Assembly (NCBI GenBank): GCA_964344775.1
Contig: CAYFOO010000019.1
Location: 1-22,287, forward strand
Direction of reading: 5' to 3'
DNA: 22,287 nucleotides
Origin: CAYFMH01 sp964344775
GTDB taxonomy: Bacteria > Patescibacteriota > Gracilibacteria > UBA4473
Shown here: piece by piece, positions 18,362 to 22,287 of the stretch
Layout: every line of letters begins with the position of its first letter
Position numbering within the stretch: the first letter of the stretch is position 1
Notes under the pieces: generated by a model
The model's input: only the letters and a program-made list of their open reading frames with translations
The model's database searches: none
Told to the model about the DNA's origin: nothing
Translations under genes and position numbers: made by a program

Positions 18362-19342
18362 TTACTTCACCCGTCGACCTCCATTCTCTCCCCAACCCAT
18401 CTTATTTCTGAGCGTTTTGAAGAAGTGTGCTTCTTTGAGCCGGATGAATTTTGCCGTTCGGGTGGCTCGTTGAATAGAGACTTCATCGGTTGGTTTGGCT
18501 GAGAAATGAATCTGACCGTCGATGGTGATGCCGATGGAGTCTACGCGAGCATCAAATTTGATGTGAATAGTTCGGTTATCTGGAAGTAAAATTGGCCGAT
18601 GAGAGAGCGTGTGTGGGGCGATTGGAGTGAGGAGTATCGTTTCCAGATTTGGTCCAACGATCGGGCCACCAGCGGAGAGAGAGTAAGCCGTGGATCCGGT
18701 GGGTGTACAAAAAATCAATCCATCACTTCGATAAGTGGAGAGGAATCTTCGATTTATTTTTACCTGAAAATTGGTGAGTCGAGCGATGCCACCGTGACCA
18801 AGCACAATTTCGTTGAGGGAGTAGGCCCTGAAAACTTTCTCTTTTTCCCCATTTCTATTTTTTCGATAGACGAAACATTTCAGGAGCATTCTTTCATCAG
18901 TGTGAAAGTCTCCGTCAAAGATTTGTTTGATTCCTTTCATGGCATTCTTTGGATTCAATTCAGAGAGAAATCCCAGTGTCCCAAAATTGATTCCCAAAAA
19001 AAGACCATCTTTTTTTTGTAAGGTCCGCATCATTTTGAGGATCGTCCCATCTCCGCCGATCCCAATCTTTAGATCATATTTTTCTTCGTCATCGACCAGG
19101 GGAATCGTGTTTTTTAGCATTGAAATAGTTCGAACATCTCCATGGACATTTTCCACTCCTTGTTGGTGCAGATATCGCAAAAGGTCCCGCAAAAAAGCTG
19201 ATTCTTCCTGCTCTTTTTCCGGTTTATTGTGACAATAAATCGCGATGGAGCGAAAATTAGTTTTTCCTGTCTGCCGTAGCCTTGGCGAAGGCTGAAGCTT
19301 CGTAGAAGTTTTAGATTTTTGCGAAGGTTGATACTTTTTCAT
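18362..19342 (-). CDS. nadK: NAD kinase
   Basis: Phosphorylates NAD to NADP. It has the family signature GGDGTIL (96-102), the GINFGTLGFLSE strand (117-128), LNEIVLGHGG, and SDGLIFCTPTGSTAYSLSAGGP, the NAD-binding core. The length of 326 aa is slightly over the usual 270-310 because of a basic N-terminal tail of about 30 aa (KYQPSQKSKTSTKLQPSPRLRQ) that is partly encoded by a palindromic repeat (19271-19305). The ATG at 19342 is the first in frame; a shorter real start cannot be excluded but no good internal Met precedes RSIAIYCH. It converges with the four-helix-bundle gene. Confidence 0.95.
   Translation of the reverse strand: MKKYQPSQKSKTSTKLQPSPRLRQTGKTNFRSIAIYCHNKPEKEQEESAFLRDLLRYLHQQGVENVHGDVRTISMLKNTIPLVDDEEKYDLKIGIGGDGTILKMMRTLQKKDGLFLGINFGTLGFLSELNPKNAMKGIKQIFDGDFHTDERMLLKCFVYRKNRNGEKEKVFRAYSLNEIVLGHGGIARLTNFQVKINRRFLSTYRSDGLIFCTPTGSTAYSLSAGGPIVGPNLETILLTPIAPHTLSHRPILLPDNRTIHIKFDARVDSIGITIDGQIHFSAKPTDEVSIQRATRTAKFIRLKEAHFFKTLRNKMGWGENGGRRVK
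19271..19305 (-). repeat. Palindromic repeat in the nadK N terminus
   Basis: Hairpin AGCCTT-GGCG-AAGGCT (19278-19293) followed by the palindrome GAAGCTTC (19294-19301). It encodes TKLQPSPRLRQ. The 12-mer GCTGAAGCTTCG is shared with the element in valS (3148-3175). Confidence 0.6.
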
Positions 19343-19392
19343 ATGGTGATCATTTTTTAGCAGAAAAGTGCTGAAAAAGCAATCTTATCGAG

Positions 19393-19466
19393 TGGTGACC
19401 CCACCAGGGATCGAACCTGGATCTACTCCTTAGGAGGGAGTTGTTTTTCCATTAAACTATGAGGTC
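19393..19466 (-). tRNA. tRNA-Arg(CCT)
   Basis: On the minus strand, acceptor stem GACCTCA / TGGGGTC with discriminator A and encoded CCA, D-arm GTTT-AATGGAA-AAAC, anticodon arm ACTCC-CTCCTAA-GGAGT with anticodon CCT, and T-arm CCAGG-TTCGATC-CCTGG. All stems pair apart from acceptable G-U. It lies between nadK and miaA. Confidence 0.95.
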
Positions 19467-19576
19467 TTGTCAGGATTGTCTCGATACTTCCAGAAATTTC
19501 TAGTTTTTTGTTTTTTTCCTTGCTTCTTACTTCTAACTTTCTTTTTAAACAAATTTGTGCTAACACTTTACCTGCG

Positions 19577-20344
19577 ATGCAACTTTTTTCCAAATCAGAA
19601 ATTCTAGCAAAGATTCAAAGCTTTCTTTCCGAATATCCAGAGGGAGTGATTGAAATTTTGGGACCAACAGCGAGTGGGAAGTCGGATTTTGCGATTGAAG
19701 TGGCAAAAATACTTGAAAATACGGAAATAATTTCCGTGGATTCTCGGCAGGTGTATCGAGATATTGATATTTCCGCAGCCAAGATTTCCAAATCAGAAAT
19801 GCAGGGGATTCCGCATCATGGGATTGATATTTTGATGCCGGATCAGGAATTTTCTGTGTATGACTTTCAGCAGTATGCATTCCAAACAATTGAAGAAATT
19901 AAATCGCGAGGGAATACTCCTATCCTCTGTGGAGGGACGATGCTGTGGCTGGATGCAGTGAGTGAAAACTACATTTTTGCAGACAAGAAAGATGAAAAAT
20001 CTACCAAAAAAGGAGAACCAAAATTTCCGGTTTTGAAGATCGGAATTCAGTGGGATCGAGAAATTCTTTATGAGCGGATAAATCAGCGGGCGGTTCAGCA
20101 ATTTGAATCAGGGCTGATCGAGGAGACGGCGGAACTAATGGAAAAATACAAAATCACGAAATCCGCTTTTACCAGCTTTGGCTACCAAGAAATCAAAGAT
20201 TTTTTAGATGGCAAAATTACACGAGCAGAAGCCATCACAGCCAATCAAAAACGAAATCGGAATTATGCAAAACGGCAGTTGACCTGGTGGAGGGGGAGGG
20301 AGGATGTGGTCTGGATGGATGGGACAACAATGAATAATGAGTAA
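19577..20344 (+). CDS. miaA: tRNA dimethylallyltransferase
   Basis: Transfers the dimethylallyl group from DMAPP, an end product of the MEP pathway, to A37 of tRNAs that read UNN codons. Motifs are the P-loop GPTASGKS (29-36), ISVDSRQVYRDIDISAAK, GIPHHGIDIL and CGGTMLWLDAV, and the C-terminal GYQEIKDFL with KRNRNYAKRQLTWW. The upstream in-frame TTG (19508) is rejected because residues before MQLFSKSEIL read through intergenic sequence. At 255 aa it is shorter than typical MiaA (about 300), mainly through a reduced tRNA-binding insertion after VSENYIF. Confidence 0.94.
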   Translation: MQLFSKSEILAKIQSFLSEYPEGVIEILGPTASGKSDFAIEVAKILENTEIISVDSRQVYRDIDISAAKISKSEMQGIPHHGIDILMPDQEFSVYDFQQYAFQTIEEIKSRGNTPILCGGTMLWLDAVSENYIFADKKDEKSTKKGEPKFPVLKIGIQWDREILYERINQRAVQQFESGLIEETAELMEKYKITKSAFTSFGYQEIKDFLDGKITRAEAITANQKRNRNYAKRQLTWWRGREDVVWMDGTTMNNE

Positions 20345-20383
20345 TTTTGGATTTTTAATTTTTAATTTCTAAAAAAATTGTGG

Positions 20384-20453
20384 TCATCCTGGCTTGCCCA
20401 GGATCCCGAAAGTTGTGCACAAGTGATCAGATTCCGGTCAAGCCGGAATGACA
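20384..20453. repeat. REPIN-like inverted repeat pair between miaA and dut
   Basis: Hairpin 1 is ATCCTGG-CTTGC-CCAGGAT (20386-20404). Hairpin 2 is ATTCCGG-TCAAG-CCGGAAT (20431-20449). Each is the inverse of the other (GTCATCCTGGCTTGCCCAGG against GTCATTCCGGCTTGACCGG), separated by about 26 bp. It lies between convergent miaA and dut and may also terminate transcription. A single related unit sits in the ispDF linker. Confidence 0.7.
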
Positions 20454-20463
20454 TAGATTCCTT

Positions 20464-20898
20464 TTAATTGACTCCGGTACTACCAAATCCGCCCCGAGAC
20501 CCACTTTTAATTTCTTCGATTTCGTGGAAGGCTGCTTTGGCCATCTTCACAAAAAGTCCTTGGGCGATGCGTTCGCCTCGTTCGACGGTGACAGATGCTT
20601 CTGAAAAATTATAAACCTGGATCAGGATTTCATCATCCTCTCCACAGTAGTCGTGGTCGATCAGACCGACGGAATGGGGAAACATGAGTGATTTTTTCCT
20701 TGGAGTAGAACTTCGTGGCAAAATTAAAAGAGCATGATCATGTGGGCATTTGACGATGACATTTCCGGGAATCAGTCCAAATTTACTTGGTAAAATCTCC
20801 GTGGTTTCTCTCGCGACAAAATCAAAGGCAAAGCTGCCTTCGGTTTCGTATTTTGGTAGGGGGAGTTCTCGATCAATTCGGTAGATTTCGACTTTCAT
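20464..20898 (-). CDS. dut: dUTP diphosphatase-like protein
   Basis: Trimeric dUTPase-fold enzyme that hydrolyses dUTP to dUMP and pyrophosphate. Five motifs are present: EGSFAFDFVARE (motif 1), PRSST (motif 2), VGLIDHDYCGE (motif 3, with the catalytic Asp region), RGERIAQGLF (motif 4) and RGGFGSTG (motif 5, C-terminal P-loop-like tail). MKVEIYR at 20898 is preferred to the ORF start at 20928 because it avoids overlap with the toxin gene and follows TTTTTAATTTAT-like sequence. Motif 1 has FDFVA where dUTPases usually have GxDLxA. Confidence 0.9.
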   Translation of the reverse strand: MKVEIYRIDRELPLPKYETEGSFAFDFVARETTEILPSKFGLIPGNVIVKCPHDHALLILPRSSTPRKKSLMFPHSVGLIDHDYCGEDDEILIQVYNFSEASVTVERGERIAQGLFVKMAKAAFHEIEEIKSGSRGGFGSTGVN

Positions 20899-20908
20899 GA
20901 TTTTTAAT

Positions 20909-21190
20909 TTATCCAAAGAGATCTGCATGAGATCCTATCCCCAATAGACTAATTTTTCTTTCATTTTTATCAACTTCATAAATCAGAAGTACATCTGGTT
21001 GAATATGACATTCAAAGCATCCTTCAAATTTTCCCTGAAGTTTATGATTATAAAAATTACCTTTTAAATTTCCTTCACTCGCTAGTTTTTGCAAACAATT
21101 TTCTAGTAGGGTCTTCTTAAAAAAAGGATTCTTGCTGATTTTTTTATATCCTTTTTTGAATTTTTTGGCATAAAAGAAAGTATATTTCAT
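20909..21190 (-). CDS. YafQ-like RelE-superfamily toxin, 93 aa
   Basis: Basic small toxin: N-terminal KKFKKGYKKI, helices to about residue 35, then NHKLQGKFEGCFECHIQPDVLLIYEVD and the C-terminal ISLLGIGSHADLFG. The His-x-x-Leu-Phe ending is characteristic of YafQ-type mRNA interferases, which cut mRNA within the ribosome. It overlaps the upstream antitoxin stop by ATGA, the usual coupled order. Only distantly similar to the toxin at 15295-15552. Confidence 0.9.
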   Translation of the reverse strand: MKYTFFYAKKFKKGYKKISKNPFFKKTLLENCLQKLASEGNLKGNFYNHKLQGKFEGCFECHIQPDVLLIYEVDKNERKISLLGIGSHADLFG

Positions 21191-21450
21191 GAATCTAGAT
21201 CATTCATTAGTGCTTCAACGGAGGAAAAGCCTTTTGAGTTTTTTGCTTCAATTTTTGCTTCTTCTAATTCTTTGGCTTTTTGTGGAGTGAAACCATTGAT
21301 GTCACGTAATCCCTCGGCTTCTTTTAGAACAATAAATCGAATATAATCGACGGTGGAAAGCCCCAGTTTTTGAGCTTTTTGTCTTAAAATCGCTAGCACT
21401 TCCTCTGGAAAAGCGATGGTTTTTCGGATTCGTTTTTGAGCAGTTGGCAT
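21187..21450 (-). CDS. RHH-type antitoxin, 87 aa
   Basis: DinJ/RelB-like antitoxin. The N-terminal KRIRKTIAFPEEVLAILRQKAQKLGLSTVDYIRFIVLKE (about 5-45) fits a ribbon-helix-helix domain (strand RKTIAF, helix EEVLAILRQKAQKLG, helix TVDYIRFIVL) that would bind the operator. The C-terminal half is a helical neutralising region ending in FSSVEALMNDLDS. It is the first gene of the pair, coupled to the YafQ-like toxin by ATGA. A dyad with 9-bp arms lies directly upstream. Confidence 0.9.
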   Translation of the reverse strand: MPTAQKRIRKTIAFPEEVLAILRQKAQKLGLSTVDYIRFIVLKEAEGLRDINGFTPQKAKELEEAKIEAKNSKGFSSVEALMNDLDS

Positions 21451-21500
21451 AAAAGTTGTTTATATGCTGTTATTTTATACAACTTTTGTGATATTTTCAA
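21451..21500 (-). promoter_or_regulatory. Promoter and operator dyad of the YafQ-like module
   Basis: AAAAGTTGT (21451-21459) and ACAACTTTT (21479-21487) are perfect 9-bp inverted repeats immediately before the antitoxin ATG. On the minus strand TTGAAA (21500-21495) lies 17 bp before TAAAAT, giving a promoter that overlaps one half of the dyad. The RHH antitoxin probably autoregulates here. Confidence 0.6.
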
Positions 21501-21588
21501 GTTTTTTTTATAAAAAATGACAAAAACGTTTTGGACGGGCTTAATTATTTGTAATAAAAATGGCAAACCCAGTCCAGCTTTAATTTTT

Positions 21589-22143
21589 TTATTCGAATCT
21601 GATCCTAGAAAAAATAAGTTCTTTTCTTCTGGCTACTTCGTCTGTTATACTAATTTCCCACGCTCTTCGGGCTTCTTTGGTATTTTTTATCGTTGTTTCT
21701 ATTTGTTCTTTGATAAAATTAAGGCGAATCAAAGTATTGCCTGCCTTGTTTTTTTCTTCTGGATCTAGAAGCCCGTTGATAATTGTCTTTAAATGTGAGT
21801 GAGCAATTCTTATGAAGGAGTCAGCGTTTTGTAGTAATTCTTCATCAGAAGCATGATTAAGGTTCGACAGAGCATCTATGACAGCAGGATAAGCTCTTCC
21901 AGACATCCAATCACGGTCTGGGATTTTTATTTTTTTTACTTCTGATCGGATTGTTTCAATATCTTGAAAAAAAGACCGAATGAGAACGAGGGCTTCTTTT
22001 TCTCCTTGAATTATGCGTTCGGGAGTGTGTTCTAATTTTGGGTAATTTATCCAACCCAGACCACTGAAGACAGGACCAAAAGTTCCTAGAACAACTATTC
22101 CAGTTGCTGCATTTGTAAGAAATCTTCGGCGTTCGTGATTCAT
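21589..22143 (-). CDS. Tat-signal-like exported or anchored protein, 184 aa
   Basis: The N terminus MNHERRRFLTNAATGIVVLGTFGPVFSG has a twin-arginine-like motif (RRRFLTN) followed by a hydrophobic stretch (about residues 13-30), consistent with Tat export or a membrane anchor. The rest is helical and charged: GEKEALVLIRSFFQDIETIRSEVKKI, ALSNLNHASDEELLQNADSFIRIAHSHLKTIINGLL, and a long final helix. No cofactor motif is visible, which is unusual for a Tat substrate. I do not recognise a family. The start is at the only upstream ATG. Confidence 0.75.
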   Translation of the reverse strand: MNHERRRFLTNAATGIVVLGTFGPVFSGLGWINYPKLEHTPERIIQGEKEALVLIRSFFQDIETIRSEVKKIKIPDRDWMSGRAYPAVIDALSNLNHASDEELLQNADSFIRIAHSHLKTIINGLLDPEEKNKAGNTLIRLNFIKEQIETTIKNTKEARRAWEISITDEVARRKELIFSRIRFE

Positions 22144-22287
22144 AAATATAGAATGATCTATTTTCGTATTTATGTTAACTTGCTTTTTTAATAAAGATAT
22201 TTTACTGTCTCATGGACAGGCTCTTAGAGTTCTCTTAAGGAAACTCTGTGAAAGTCGTTTATAGCGAGTGTGTAAGGATTTTAGCTG
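22144..22287. other. Window end, no gene seen
   Basis: Contains inverted repeats CTGTC-TCATG-GACAG (22205-22219) and AGAGTT / AACTCT (22227-22248). No open frame or RNA gene could be supported. Confidence 0.3.

Noticed and set aside
19508..19576. N-terminal extension of MiaA from an upstream TTG
   Set aside because: The extra residues are a hydrophobic read-through of AT-rich intergenic DNA. The ATG at 19577 fits the family start near the P-loop.
21517..21768. Plus-strand frame of 83 codons near the antitoxin promoter
   Set aside because: It is mostly antisense to the Tat-signal-like gene and Phe-rich as expected from AT-rich DNA. The ATG after an A-run resembles the orphan leader, but the protein sequence does not support it.
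1..22287. UGA recoded as glycine (Gracilibacteria code)
   Set aside because: TGA is a sensible stop in dxr and both antitoxins, where it overlaps the next ATG. No conserved gene needs read-through.
1..22287. CRISPR array
   Set aside because: The tandem repeats here have 7- or 8-bp periods without unique spacers of 25-40 bp; no Cas gene is present.

Overview
The window looks like a chromosomal segment from a small-genome bacterium of the Candidate Phyla Radiation, most plausibly a Peregrinibacteria or Gracilibacteria relative. The reasons are dense coding on both strands, few Shine-Dalgarno sites, many short orphan proteins, a CPR-style T4SS-pilin-like membrane protein, and a nearly complete MEP isoprenoid pathway with an IspD-IspF fusion. 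TGA serves as a normal stop in several genes (ends of dxr and of both antitoxins), so the code appears standard, not the UGA=Gly code of some Gracilibacteria. The lineage is inferred from gene style; no rRNA is present.

Layout. Bases 1-1000 hold two small acidic orphan genes and a hairpin terminator. Bases 1094-4372 are valS, whose product carries a complete histidine-phosphatase domain inside the catalytic core. Bases 4374-12150 run mostly on the minus strand: dxr-ispDF-ispE (coupled or closely spaced), ispG, ispH and yjbQ, interleaved with short orphan genes that share an AT-rich leader and often a TTGACA promoter. Bases 12193-14177 hold an internally duplicated orphan and a T4SS-pilin-like membrane protein that is split in two frames at a run of 15 G. 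Bases 14178-15097 carry no credible protein gene; they hold hairpins, a 191-bp element present twice (about 97% identical) and, between the copies, a tRNA gene with a defective anticodon arm. Bases 15098-22143 hold two toxin-antitoxin modules, mraY, dgt, a four-helix-bundle (23S intervening-sequence type) gene flanked by inverted heptamer arrays, nadK, tRNA-Arg(CCT), miaA, dut and a Tat-signal-like protein.

How the genes work together. Dxr, IspD/IspF, IspE, IspG and IspH cover MEP steps 2 to 7; only Dxs is outside the window. The product supplies prenyl units for undecaprenyl phosphate, the acceptor of MraY, and the dimethylallyl donor of MiaA. NadK makes NADP, whose reduced form Dxr uses. 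Dut and Dgt-like proteins shape nucleotide pools.

The most unusual features are (1) ValRS with an embedded histidine phosphatase, (2) the poly-G tract that could switch a surface protein between full-length and truncated forms, (3) the duplicated structured element around an aberrant tRNA, (4) several families of short palindromes and 7- or 8-bp tandem arrays that lie inside or at the ends of conserved genes, sometimes supplying codons or stop codons, and (5) a set of orphan genes sharing an upstream signature.
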